Positions 1-7,287 are shown, counted from the first letter of the stretch. The stretch: DNA of 9,908 nt from Porticoccaceae bacterium (GCA_030741175.1 JASLVT010000033.1:1-9908), one strand, 5' to 3'. Notes: generated by a model not told the origin, from the sequence alone. Numbers and translations: made by a program.

Positions 1-1336
1 CACAGGGTAAGTTTTTGGCGCAGACACTGGCCAGTACGTAGGCTGCTGAATCAATGCTGGTCGCGTAAAAAATAATCGAGAGCAATATAAAAATAGCCAG
101 CGTGATATTGCCCAGTGGCAAGCTTTGAATAACCAGTGCATTGACAAAGGGCATCCCTTGAGTGGATAGAATGTCTTGCACTGCTAGTGACCCGGTGGCT
201 TCTAGATAAAGTGAGTAGCCACCCATCACGCCCATAAATAACCAGGTGCCCAAACATCCCCAGCCAATAACCCCCAGCACTAACTGACGGATGGTACGAC
301 CACGGGAGATACGCGCAAAGAACAGACCGATCATGCCGGTATAGGCAATCCACCATGCCCAGTAGAAACCTGTCCAGACCTCGGGAAAGCTGCCATTATT
401 GATCGGGTCAGTCCAAGTTGCCGTGCGGATAAAATTGCCAAACATTAACCCGATACTGTTGAGCGTAAGGTCAACGATAAATAGGCTAGGGCCAGCGACC
501 AAGACAAAAATAATGGCCACAATTGCCAGTGCAATATTAATATCGGCGAGTACTTTTATACCGGATTTCAGGCCGCGGTAAACACTGGCGCCAAACAACA
601 TAGTCCAGAGTACCAACACCCCTAGTTTGATCGGCATTGAATCGGGGACATCGAATAGGGTTGCAATCATTGCCGACAGTAATGGTACGCCGAGACCCAG
701 AGATGTGGCTACGCCGCCAACAATACCCAAAACAATAAAGATATCGATGATTGTTTTGACTGAGCCGCCACTCTGTTGCGGCAGTAGGCCATCGCAGGCA
801 TTACTGATACGCAAAGTGCGATAGCGCTTTACATAGAGCATATAGGCGATGGGTACGGCGGGCAGGGCATAGATTGCCCAGCCAATAATACCCCAGTGAA
901 ATAATGGGTACATATGCGCCCATTCAAAGGATGCTGAGGAGCCCACAGCAATCCCTAAGGGCGGAGTTTGCAAGTAGTAAATAGGCTCGGCAAAGCCCCA
1001 GGCAATCACCCCTGCGCCAATGGCTGAGGTAAACATCATCGCGACCCAGTGGATATCGGAGTACTCCGGCGCTTCATCAGGTGCACCTAATTTGACCTGC
1101 CCATAGCGGCCAAAGGCCAGCCAAGCGCAGAAGGCGACAGCGGCTATGCCGACGATGAGATAGAGACTAAGAAAATTACTCATGATTGTCGTACGGGCAT
1201 CGACCAGCATGCTGGCTGCGGCATCCGGAAATATCATCAGTGGCAGTGCGCAGGCTAATACGACGATAACAGCGGGAATAAAGATCGCCCAATCAACCTC
1301 AGGCGCTCTATTGTCAGTTTTGGGTTGGCTACTCAT
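1..1336 (-). CDS. BCCT family transporter (betaine/carnitine/choline type), C-terminus cut by window edge
   Basis: Inner-membrane secondary transporter for quaternary-ammonium or related osmolytes. The reading frame is open from ATG at 1336 to the left edge, giving 445 residues; family members usually have about 500-540, so the last one or two helices lie outside. Hydrophobic segments recur throughout, starting at residues 16-36. Diagnostic parts are WGFAEPIYYLQTPP (113-126), the core BCCT signature FYWAWW (324-329) followed by ARISRGRTIR (341-350), and TSIDS (426-430). The FYWAWW block supplies the aromatic substrate box. The signature lacks the usual proline after the tryptophan pair and has Tyr332 where betaine carriers have Trp, as I recall for the carnitine carrier CaiT. 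TSIDS instead resembles the sodium-site motif of sodium-coupled members. The family is certain; the substrate is not. No clear Shine-Dalgarno precedes the start, but no better in-frame start was found upstream before a stop codon. It is divergent from the aldolase-domain gene. Confidence 0.93.
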   Translation of the reverse strand, partial: MSSQPKTDNRAPEVDWAIFIPAVIVVLACALPLMIFPDAAASMLVDARTTIMSNFLSLYLIVGIAAVAFCAWLAFGRYGQVKLGAPDEAPEYSDIHWVAMMFTSAIGAGVIAWGFAEPIYYLQTPPLGIAVGSSASFEWAHMYPLFHWGIIGWAIYALPAVPIAYMLYVKRYRTLRISNACDGLLPQQSGGSVKTIIDIFIVLGIVGGVATSLGLGVPLLSAMIATLFDVPDSMPIKLGVLVLWTMLFGASVYRGLKSGIKVLADINIALAIVAIIFVLVAGPSLFIVDLTLNSIGLMFGNFIRTATWTDPINNGSFPEVWTGFYWAWWIAYTGMIGLFFARISRGRTIRQLVLGVIGWGCLGTWLFMGVMGGYSLYLEATGSLAVQDILSTQGMPFVNALVIQSLPLGNITLAIFILLSIIFYATSIDSAAYVLASVCAKNLPC

Positions 1337-1445
1337 AGGAAAATAATTTTTTAGTTTGCATAACAGGGTAACACAATATGGCTTTATTGCTGTTGATTGG
1401 TTACTTTACGTATTTAGGGCACGGCGCAGAATAGGGTGCAGGGTA
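1337..1445. promoter_or_regulatory. Divergent intergenic region between BCCT and aldolase-domain genes
   Basis: These 109 bases separate two divergent starts and so should carry both promoters. On the minus strand a TTGTGT hexamer lies 17 bases from TAAAAA just before the transporter start, a weak sigma-70 match. On the plus strand I found no convincing -35/-10 pair. The octamer CAGGGTAA occurs at 1364-1371 and again at 1439-1446, the second overlapping the aldolase start. No strong hairpin is seen. Confidence 0.4.
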
Positions 1446-2195
1446 ATGGCAGAGATTTTAAATACAGCTTCAATACAGTCTTTTCGCACGGACCTTGCCG
1501 CCGCGTTTCGCTGGGCAGCGCGGTTAAATTACCATGAAGCGGTCGCGAACCATTTTTCAGTTGCTGTGAATCAGGACGGCAGTCAATTTTTAATCAACCC
1601 CAATCAACGTCATTTTGCACTGATTAAAGCCAGTGATCTGTTGCTGCTTGATGCCAATGACGCCGATACATTGCATCAGCCCAATGCGCCTGATCCCACT
1701 GCCTGGGGATTGCATGGTGCCATCCATCGGCACTGCCCTCGTGCCCGTTGTGTGTTGCATACACATTCGACATTTTCGACGGTGCTGGCCTGCCTGAAAG
1801 ATCCGAGGTTGCCACCAATAGACCAGAATGCCGCTCAGTTCTATAACCGAGTGGTGTATGACAATGCATTTGATGGTATGGCTTTTATTGATGAAGGAGA
1901 GCGCTATGCCGCTTTACTCAAGGATTCAGATAAAAACGTTTTATTGATGGGTAATCATGGATTGGTGATTTTGGGTGAGACAGTGGCGGATGCCTTTAAT
2001 CGGCTATTTTACTTTGAGCGCTCGGCCGAAACCTATATACGAGCCTTGCAGACAGGGATGGAGCTAAACCTGTTATCCGATGAGGTGGCGGAAAAAACCG
2101 CCGTGCAATGGCAAGATTATCAGCAGAGTGCAGAGGCTCATTTCGCGCAACTCAAAGTTATTCTGGAGCAACAGGAGCCAGATTATCGGCTTTAA
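1446..2195 (+). CDS. Class II aldolase/adducin N-terminal domain protein
   Basis: A 249-residue, single-domain cytoplasmic protein of the class II aldolase/adducin fold, whose members cleave or epimerise sugar phosphates or act on other hydroxy/keto compounds with a divalent metal. Metal ligands are visible as HTH (His105, His107) and GNHG (His171), the expected spacing for the three-histidine site of fuculose-phosphate aldolase. The catalytic glutamate normally found in the SSEW-type segment is replaced: the aligned stretch is TAWGLH, with Ala86. This resembles the large, poorly characterised adducin-like subgroup, so aldolase activity should not be assumed. ATG 1446 is chosen because AGGGTG sits about 7 bases upstream and the fold begins soon after. 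The frame extends back to a TTG at 1356, but those residues look like non-coding sequence. It is divergent from the BCCT gene and convergent with the thiolase. Substrate unknown. Confidence 0.87.
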   Translation: MAEILNTASIQSFRTDLAAAFRWAARLNYHEAVANHFSVAVNQDGSQFLINPNQRHFALIKASDLLLLDANDADTLHQPNAPDPTAWGLHGAIHRHCPRARCVLHTHSTFSTVLACLKDPRLPPIDQNAAQFYNRVVYDNAFDGMAFIDEGERYAALLKDSDKNVLLMGNHGLVILGETVADAFNRLFYFERSAETYIRALQTGMELNLLSDEVAEKTAVQWQDYQQSAEAHFAQLKVILEQQEPDYRL

Positions 2196-2213
2196 ATATT
2201 CGCACTAGAACAG

Positions 2214-2239
2214 AGGGTCACCTCCATTGCGATGACCCT
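2214..2239. terminator. Hairpin between convergent genes, possible terminator
   Basis: AGGGTCA (2214-2220) and TGACCCT (2233-2239) form a perfect 7-bp stem around a 12-base loop in the 64-base gap between the aldolase-domain gene and the thiolase, which end towards each other. The position suits a shared bidirectional terminator. Neither side has a good T-run and the loop is long, so it may instead act weakly or depend on Rho. Confidence 0.4.
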
Positions 2240-2259
2240 ACAAATATTGTGGCCGCTGA

Positions 2260-3447
2260 TTATTCGCAGCGTTCAAACAGTGCCGCAATCCCCTGACCGC
2301 CGCCGATACATAATGTAGACACTGCATAGCGTCCACCGATACGCTGAAGTTCATACAGTGCTTTAACAGTGATCAGAGCGCCAGTCGCGCCGATGGGATG
2401 ACCTAGACTAATACCGGAGCCATTGGGGTTAACTTTAAGCGGATCTAAACCGAGCTCGCGGGTGACAGATAGCGCCTGTGCGGCAAAGGCTTCATTGGCC
2501 TCCCATATATCGATGTCATCAATACTGACACCAGTTTTGTCCAGCAACTGACGGACGGCGGGTGCGGGGCCAATACCCATAATTGCAGGATCAACAGCGG
2601 CTACCGCATAGCCGAGCATACGCGCCATAGGCTTGAGACCTCGGGCTTCAGCGGCGGAGCGTTCCATCATCACCAATGCGGCGGCACCATCATTAATACC
2701 CGACGCATTACCAGCGGTGACCGTGCCATCTTTTTTAAACGCTGGACGCAGGCCGCTCATGCTCTCGGCGCTACAGTCGAAGCGGATATGCTCATCCTGC
2801 TCAAACATTGTTACACCCTTGCGGGTTTTTAATTCTATCGGCAGAATTTGACCCTCGAAGCGATTTTCTTCAACCGCGCGCTGTGCTCGACGATGACTCT
2901 CCGCTGCCAGTTCATCCTGTTCCTCTCTACTGAGGTTGTATTTATCGGCCAGATTTTCAGCGGTGATACCCATATGAGTGTCGCCAATTGGGCAGGTCAG
3001 TGCACCCATCATCGGGTCGACCATTTTGCCATCGCCCATCTTTGCTCCGAAGCGTGCATCGGGCAACCAGTAGGGAGCGCGGCTCATTGATTCAGCACCG
3101 GCGGCCACTGCAACATCACAGTCACCGAGCAGGATCATCTGCGCCGCAGACACAACGGCCTGCAGTCCTGAGCCGCAGAGTCGGTTCACTGTCAGCGCCG
3201 GTGTTTCAATTGGTAGCCCGGCGTTAAGAGAGGCGGTGCGAGCCATATACATATCACGACGATCACTGTGCACTACCGAACCCACCACACAGTGGCCGAT
3301 ATCTGTGGTCTCTAGTCCGGAACGGTTTACCGCCTCGGCGATCACCTTGCCGGCCAGATCAGTTGGCGGTACATCTTTGAGTGCACCACCAAAATCCGCT
3401 ACAGCTGTGCGCACACCACTTAAAATTACGACTTCTCTATCACTCAT
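2260..3447 (-). CDS. atoB: Acetyl-CoA acetyltransferase (thiolase)
   Basis: A 395-residue thiolase, the standard length. It should catalyse reversible thiolysis of acetoacetyl-CoA (or a close 3-oxoacyl-CoA) to acetyl-CoA. All catalytic elements are present: the nucleophilic cysteine in NRLCGSG (Cys91), NEAF (318-321), the GHPIGATG block with His350, and the second cysteine in STLCIGGGQG (Cys380). The start at 3447 follows an AAGG Shine-Dalgarno. It is the last gene of the operon, 34 bases after CoA-transferase subunit B, on the same strand. That context points to completing acetoacetate breakdown: the transferase makes acetoacetyl-CoA and the thiolase splits it. A broader-range thiolase or a biosynthetic direction (polyhydroxybutyrate) cannot be excluded from sequence, but no reductase or synthase gene is present here. 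Confidence 0.93.
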   Translation of the reverse strand: MSDREVVILSGVRTAVADFGGALKDVPPTDLAGKVIAEAVNRSGLETTDIGHCVVGSVVHSDRRDMYMARTASLNAGLPIETPALTVNRLCGSGLQAVVSAAQMILLGDCDVAVAAGAESMSRAPYWLPDARFGAKMGDGKMVDPMMGALTCPIGDTHMGITAENLADKYNLSREEQDELAAESHRRAQRAVEENRFEGQILPIELKTRKGVTMFEQDEHIRFDCSAESMSGLRPAFKKDGTVTAGNASGINDGAAALVMMERSAAEARGLKPMARMLGYAVAAVDPAIMGIGPAPAVRQLLDKTGVSIDDIDIWEANEAFAAQALSVTRELGLDPLKVNPNGSGISLGHPIGATGALITVKALYELQRIGGRYAVSTLCIGGGQGIAALFERCE

Positions 3448-3481
3448 GTTTTACCTTTTTAAAATACTTAATGATGCTCAG

Positions 3482-4138
3482 TTAGAAAACCATCTCTGGT
3501 ACATGCTCGGGAATCACTAGTTCGCCGCTGGTGAGTTTGGCAATCTCATCAACACTGACTCCCGGGGCGCGTTCGCGCAAAATAAATTTACCATCCTCTA
3601 TATCCAGCAGGGCCAGATCAGTTAACACGCGTTTTATACAGCCCTTGCCAGTGAGTGGCAATGTGCATTTAGATAGTAGCTTTGAGTCGCCCGACTTAGA
3701 GGCATGGGTCATGGTGACAATAATATTATCGGCGCCGGCAACTAGATCCATTGCTCCACCCATACCTTTAATTAATTTGCCGGGAATCATATAGGAGGCA
3801 ATATTTCCCTGGCAGTCCACCTCGAAGGCACCTAGTACTGTCAGGTCAACATGGCCGCCGCGAATCATGGCAAAGGACTCCGCCGAAGAAAACAACGATG
3901 CGCCCTCGGCCATAGTCACGGTTTGTTTACCGGCATTAATCAGATCGGCATCGACCTCTTCATCGAGAGGAAATGGTCCCATACCCAGAAGGCCATTCTC
4001 AGATTGCAGCATCACTTGCATATCGTCGGGGATAAAGTTTGCCGCCAGTGTGGGAATACCGATGCCGAGATTGACGTAATAGCCATCTTTAAATTCTTGC
4101 GCGACACGTTGCGCTAATTGGTCTCTTGTTAAAGCCAT
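3482..4138 (-). CDS. scoB: 3-oxoacid CoA-transferase subunit B (ScoB/DhcB-like)
   Basis: The beta subunit (218 residues) of a two-subunit family I CoA-transferase, which moves CoA from succinyl-CoA or a similar donor onto a 3-oxoacid such as acetoacetate. It carries the SENG signature LQSENGLLG; Glu47 is the residue that forms the glutamyl-CoA thioester in this family. GIGIPTLAANF near residues 25-35 and ERAPGVSVDEI near the C-terminus are also typical. From memory it closely resembles DhcB of Pseudomonas aeruginosa as well as ScoB proteins, so acetoacetate and dehydrocarnitine are both candidate substrates. It follows subunit A by 12 bases, with a strong AAGGAG ribosome site, and precedes the thiolase. 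The full length is intact and no key residue is missing. Confidence 0.94.
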   Translation of the reverse strand: MALTRDQLAQRVAQEFKDGYYVNLGIGIPTLAANFIPDDMQVMLQSENGLLGMGPFPLDEEVDADLINAGKQTVTMAEGASLFSSAESFAMIRGGHVDLTVLGAFEVDCQGNIASYMIPGKLIKGMGGAMDLVAGADNIIVTMTHASKSGDSKLLSKCTLPLTGKGCIKRVLTDLALLDIEDGKFILRERAPGVSVDEIAKLTSGELVIPEHVPEMVF

Positions 4139-4146
4139 AGCTTGAT

Positions 4147-4153
4147 CTCCTTA
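4147..4153 (-). promoter_or_regulatory. Ribosome binding site of subunit B overlapping the subunit A stop codon
   Basis: On the minus strand the sequence is TAAGGAG: the TAA stop of subunit A forms the first bases of a near-consensus Shine-Dalgarno, 8 bases before the subunit B start at 4138. This arrangement favours translational coupling, fitting two subunits needed in equal amounts. Confidence 0.75.
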
Positions 4154-4852
4154 TGCGCTGCGCACGGTGCGCTGTTCAATGGGTTTCTCAAATGTGCCTT
4201 TGATCAGGCGATTGACGTAGATACCCGGCAGGTGAATTTCATCGGGATCCAGCTCACCTATCTCAACAATTTCCTCTACTTCGACCACGGAAATTTTTCC
4301 GGCAGTGATAGCCATAGGGTTAAAGTTGCGCGCGGTTTTGCGGAACATCAGGTTGCCACAGCGGTCAGCCTTCCAGGCTTTGGCGATGGAAAAGTCACCT
4401 TGCAGCGCTTCCTCAAGAATATAATGGCGACCATTAAATTCCCGCACCTCTTTACCTTCTCCTACCGGTGTACCGTAGCCCGTTGCGGTGTAAAAGGCGG
4501 GAATTCCTGCGCCGCCGGCACGCATCTTCTCAGCCAATGTACCCTGTGGCGTGAGTTCAACTTCCAGTTCGCCGCTCATCATCTGCGCTTCAAATAGGGC
4601 GTTTTCCCCAACATAGGATGAGATCATTTTTTTGATTTGTCGATCTTCTAGCAACAGACCCAAACCATTGCCATCGGTGCCGGCATTATTGGAGGCGATA
4701 GTCAGCCCTTTAGTGCCGCGACGTTTGATCTCCTTAATAAGGTTTTCCGGTATACCGCAGAGACCAAAGCCTCCAGCGATAATAGTCATATTGTCTTCGA
4801 GGCCGTCCAAGGCCTCCGCATAACTGGTTACTACTTTGTCAAATCCAGACAT
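4151..4852 (-). CDS. scoA: 3-oxoacid CoA-transferase subunit A (ScoA/DhcA-like)
   Basis: The alpha subunit (233 residues) of the family I CoA-transferase, partner of the next gene. The family signature is present exactly: [16 protein letters not shown] around residues 20-35, a glycine-rich CoA-binding segment. Further conserved blocks are [32 protein letters not shown], and TARNFNP. The start at 4852 (MSGFDK) is preferred over an in-frame upstream start at 4894 because a CAGGAG ribosome site lies 6 bases before it and the length then matches known subunits. It is the first gene of the operon and lies divergent to the LysR gene across 109 bases. From memory it resembles DhcA of P. aeruginosa and ScoA of Bacillus about equally in its motifs, so the acceptor acid is not determined. 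Confidence 0.94.
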   Translation of the reverse strand: MSGFDKVVTSYAEALDGLEDNMTIIAGGFGLCGIPENLIKEIKRRGTKGLTIASNNAGTDGNGLGLLLEDRQIKKMISSYVGENALFEAQMMSGELEVELTPQGTLAEKMRAGGAGIPAFYTATGYGTPVGEGKEVREFNGRHYILEEALQGDFSIAKAWKADRCGNLMFRKTARNFNPMAITAGKISVVEVEEIVEIGELDPDEIHLPGIYVNRLIKGTFEKPIEQRTVRSA

Positions 4853-4858
4853 TTGGCT

Positions 4859-4864
4859 CTCCTG
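4859..4864 (-). promoter_or_regulatory. Ribosome binding site fixing the CoA-transferase A start
   Basis: CAGGAG on the minus strand, 6 bases upstream of ATG 4852. It supports this start over the in-frame upstream start at 4894. Confidence 0.7.
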
Positions 4865-4909
4865 TTGTGATTTGCTGTAGGTTTTGAATTGCACAGGATG
4901 CTGGAAATC

Positions 4910-4915
4910 GTTATA
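4910..4915 (-). promoter_or_regulatory. Candidate -10 box of the CoA-transferase/thiolase operon
   Basis: TATAAC on the minus strand matches five of six consensus bases and lies 58 bases upstream of the first gene. Upstream at 16 bases is TTTAAA, a weak -35 match, as is common for promoters needing a LysR activator. The dyad region at 4924-4959 sits just upstream, a suitable place for activator contact. Confidence 0.35.
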
Positions 4916-4923
4916 TTTAACAA

Positions 4924-4959
4924 ATTGTATATTTAAAAGAATTGATAAATATTTACAAT
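4924..4959. promoter_or_regulatory. Probable LysR operator region between regulator and CoA-transferase operon
   Basis: The outer arms ATTGTA (4924-4929) and TACAAT (4954-4959) form an inverted repeat. Inside it, TTG at 4942-4944 and CAA at 4956-4958 bracket 11 bases, giving the T-N11-A form typical of LysR binding sites. The motif ATATTTA recurs at 4913, 4929 and 4949. The site ends two bases before the regulator start codon, so binding here could repress the regulator and activate the operon on the other side. The region is very AT-rich, so chance palindromes are possible. Confidence 0.5.
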
Positions 4960-4961
4960 TA

Positions 4962-5849
4962 ATGACAATTCCAATTAATCAAGTTATCGCCTTCTCGACT
5001 GTGGCACGCACGGGTAGTTTTGCCGAGGCGGCAATGCAATTACACCTCTCTCAGCCAGCACTCAGCATTGCGATTAAAAATCTTGAGCAGGCACTGGGGG
5101 GTAAGTTGTTGGCTCGTACCACAAGGTCGGTGACGCTCACGCCAGAGGGGAAAGCTTTTTATCCTGTTGCGCGGCGACTGCTATCGGACTGGGAGCAGTC
5201 GTTACAGGATGTGCGCAATCACTTTGCGCTGCGTCGAGGCAAATTGGATATTGCCGCCATGCCTACCTATACCGCCAATTTATTGCCCAGAATACTGGCT
5301 GATTTTCATCAGCAGTATGCGGATATTCATGTCACCGTACATGATGTGATTGCTGAGAGTGTGGTAGAGATGGTGCGTGAGGCCCGTTGTGAGTTGGGCA
5401 TCACCTTTGATCCCGGTGATGCCCCAGATCTGAATTTTCACCCATTATTCAGCGATCGATTTATCGCTATTCTGCCCAAGACCCATAGTTTATTGGCTAA
5501 ACAGCAACTGTCGTGGTCAGACTTGCTTAACTACCCACATATCAGTTTGCAGCGCCCAGCTGGTGCCAGAGCATTGATTGATCAGACCTTGGCCAAAAAA
5601 GGACTGATGTTAACACCGGCATTCGAATCACATCAGTTGGTCAGCATCGGTCGCATGGTAAGGGAAGGACTAGGGCTAAGTGTGGTGCCTAGCACCAGCC
5701 GCGGACAGATGGAAGAGATGGGCCTGCAGTGTCGGGATATTGCCTATCCAGTCATTACTCAAGACTTGGGGTTAATTACGCGACGTCAGCAACCACTATC
5801 GGTAGCAGCTCAGGCGATGATAAAACTTATTAAGGCCGCCAGTCGGTAG
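4962..5849 (+). CDS. LysR family transcriptional regulator
   Basis: A 295-residue DNA-binding regulator of usual LysR length. The N-terminal winged helix-turn-helix spans about residues 4-63, with [35 protein letters not shown] as its core (split here at residues 18-52), followed by a linker helix. The remainder, from about residue 88, is a two-lobed effector-binding domain with recognisable LysR features such as [15 protein letters not shown] 4962 is chosen because the helix-turn-helix starts at the standard distance from it; an in-frame upstream TTG adds 26 implausible residues. No Shine-Dalgarno is visible before the start, which is odd and may mean low expression or a leaderless message. 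It is divergent from the CoA-transferase operon, its likely target, and in that position resembles dhcR of P. aeruginosa. The effector is unknown. Confidence 0.93.
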   Translation: MTIPINQVIAFSTVARTGSFAEAAMQLHLSQPALSIAIKNLEQALGGKLLARTTRSVTLTPEGKAFYPVARRLLSDWEQSLQDVRNHFALRRGKLDIAAMPTYTANLLPRILADFHQQYADIHVTVHDVIAESVVEMVREARCELGITFDPGDAPDLNFHPLFSDRFIAILPKTHSLLAKQQLSWSDLLNYPHISLQRPAGARALIDQTLAKKGLMLTPAFESHQLVSIGRMVREGLGLSVVPSTSRGQMEEMGLQCRDIAYPVITQDLGLITRRQQPLSVAAQAMIKLIKAASR

Positions 5850-5996
5850 TGCTGAATAAGCCGCCCAATTGAATACTTTTTTAAGGTAGATCTCACAGTG
5901 GCTCGATAACTTTTATCATAAGGATAATCTAACAATAGACAGCAAGACTCTGTCCATTCAACTTGGTAACGTAAATGTATTTGGGATGAGGATAGT
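5850..5996. promoter_or_regulatory. Intergenic region upstream of the exported hydrolase, with GATAA repeats
   Basis: This 147-base gap should hold the hydrolase promoter. GATAA occurs at 5905-5909, inverted as TTATC at 5913-5917, and again at 5923-5927. The last copy lies in GATAAT, a five-of-six match to a -10 box but without a clear -35. A second small inverted repeat, GACAG (5938-5942) and CTGTC (5950-5954), lies downstream. A six-T run follows the LysR gene but no stem precedes it, so I do not call a terminator there. Confidence 0.35.
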
Positions 5997-7253
5997 ATGA
6001 AAACAATTATGGTGTCAGGCCTTATTGCAGTGTTTTCTCTAAATTGCATCTTGTCTTATGCTGAGGAAATATCTGCGGATGGACTTATGCAGGGGTTTCC
6101 TCCCAAAGACGCTCTGCAGGTTAATCGCACAAACTTTATGCTCCCGCCCTATAATCAGTGGGCCTTTCAAAATATCCGAGAATTGCAGCCAACCCGTGAA
6201 GTTTACCGAGGTGATCACAGAGTCACCGAATTGGAAGAGATGCCGATTGAGTTGGGCGATCGCAACTATAGGGTCAGTAACAATCGAGAGATTGATCTAG
6301 ATACTTGGCTGGAGGATTCAGGGACCGATGCATTCTTGGTTTTGCACAGGGGGCATGTGGTGTTTGAAAGATATTATAACGGGCAGGATATTCACACCCA
6401 GCACCAGATGTTTTCGGTCACTAAGTCCTTTATTGGCACATTAGTCTTAATGCTGATTGAAGAGCAGGCAATTGATCCTACACGGACCATACTGAGCTAT
6501 CTGCCGGAGTTGAAAAATAGTGCCTTTGCCGATGCTACCGTTGAGCAGGTTCTCGACATGACCACCAGTATAAGTTTTAACGAAGACTATACCGATGCGG
6601 ATGCGGATATATGGGCCTATGGCTATGTTTTTGGGCTTTCAGACATAAGCGATGCAAGTCGTAAAAAAACTTCGATCTATGACTATTTGCCGACATTGAA
6701 AAAAATGGACAAGCGCAGTCATGGTGATGCTTTCTCGTATGTAACGCCCAATACTGATGTTCTCGCTTGGCTGTTAAGTCGAGTGACTAATGAGTCCATT
6801 TCAAAATTAATAGAGAAGCGTATTTGGCGGCCAATGGGTATGCAGCGTGATGCTTACTTTTGGCTGGGTCGCGCTGGCACAGAAATGGCTGGCGGAGGGC
6901 TAAATATGACTGCCCGTGATGCCGGTAGATTTGGGCAAATGATCTTACAGGGAGGCAAATACAACGGGAAACAAATTGTGCCACCGAATGTTGCATCGCA
7001 CATTCTTCAGCCTGTGAATTCGAAAAATTCCTCTGACTTCGCCTATCATGATCATTGGTGGATGCTTAATACTAAGCATCAGGCTGTCAGTGCAATAGGT
7101 ATTCACGGGCAGTTCATTTACATTGATCCTGTGGCTGAGATGGTTGTAGTGAAACAGTCTTCGCACCCAGAGGCGGAAGGGCTGTTGAATGAGATAGATG
7201 GCCCCCTAATATGGCAGGCCATGGCCGAACGTCTTATAGCATCGGAGCAATGA
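5997..7253 (+). CDS. Exported serine hydrolase, beta-lactamase / 6-aminohexanoate-dimer hydrolase family
   Basis: A 418-residue serine hydrolase of the class C beta-lactamase-like fold. Catalytic elements are visible: SVTK (Ser140 nucleophile, Lys143), the tyrosine of FSYVTPNTDVL (Tyr248), and HGQ (370-372) in place of the KTG box of true beta-lactamases. LDMTTSISFNEDYTD (186-200) is also typical of NylB-like esterases and amidases. This pattern favours carboxylesterase or amidase action over penicillin hydrolysis. The N-terminus MKTIMVSGLIAVFSLNCILSYA is a signal peptide with likely cleavage after Ala22, so the protein acts in the periplasm or outside; the cysteine at 17 lacks a proper lipobox. 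The start has a GAGG ribosome site 5 bases upstream. The gene is alone, following the LysR gene after 147 bases and ending at its own terminator. Natural substrate unknown. Confidence 0.9.
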   Translation: MKTIMVSGLIAVFSLNCILSYAEEISADGLMQGFPPKDALQVNRTNFMLPPYNQWAFQNIRELQPTREVYRGDHRVTELEEMPIELGDRNYRVSNNREIDLDTWLEDSGTDAFLVLHRGHVVFERYYNGQDIHTQHQMFSVTKSFIGTLVLMLIEEQAIDPTRTILSYLPELKNSAFADATVEQVLDMTTSISFNEDYTDADADIWAYGYVFGLSDISDASRKKTSIYDYLPTLKKMDKRSHGDAFSYVTPNTDVLAWLLSRVTNESISKLIEKRIWRPMGMQRDAYFWLGRAGTEMAGGGLNMTARDAGRFGQMILQGGKYNGKQIVPPNVASHILQPVNSKNSSDFAYHDHWWMLNTKHQAVSAIGIHGQFIYIDPVAEMVVVKQSSHPEAEGLLNEIDGPLIWQAMAERLIASEQ

Positions 7254-7287
7254 TCCGACAGGCTACTGCTGCGGAGATTCAATATTT

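Noticed and set aside
1356..1445. Longer N-terminus for the aldolase-domain protein from TTG 1356
   Set aside because: The extra 30 residues do not look like part of the fold and would fill the divergent promoter gap; ATG 1446 has a better ribosome site.
3..1446. CAGGGTAA octamer at 3-10, 1364-1371 and 1439-1446
   Set aside because: Three copies of an 8-mer, one inside coding sequence and one over a start codon, are most simply chance.
2260..4852. Numerous plus-strand open frames of 70-150 codons across the operon
   Set aside because: They are antisense shadows of well-supported enzymes and resemble no protein family.
4853..4894. Upstream in-frame start for CoA-transferase subunit A
   Set aside because: The internal ATG 4852 has CAGGAG at ideal spacing and gives the usual family length.
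4884..4961. Upstream TTG start for the LysR regulator
   Set aside because: It would place the helix-turn-helix too far from the N-terminus and run through the likely operator and operon promoter.
5850..5890. Terminator after the LysR gene, from a six-T run
   Set aside because: No stable stem precedes the T-run.
5997..6065. Lipoprotein signal at Cys17 of the hydrolase
   Set aside because: Asn precedes the cysteine and there is no lipobox; cleavage after SYA by signal peptidase I fits better.
5997..7253. Antibiotic-resistance beta-lactamase
   Set aside because: The third motif is HGQ rather than KTG and the EDYTD region is typical of NylB-like esterases/amidases.
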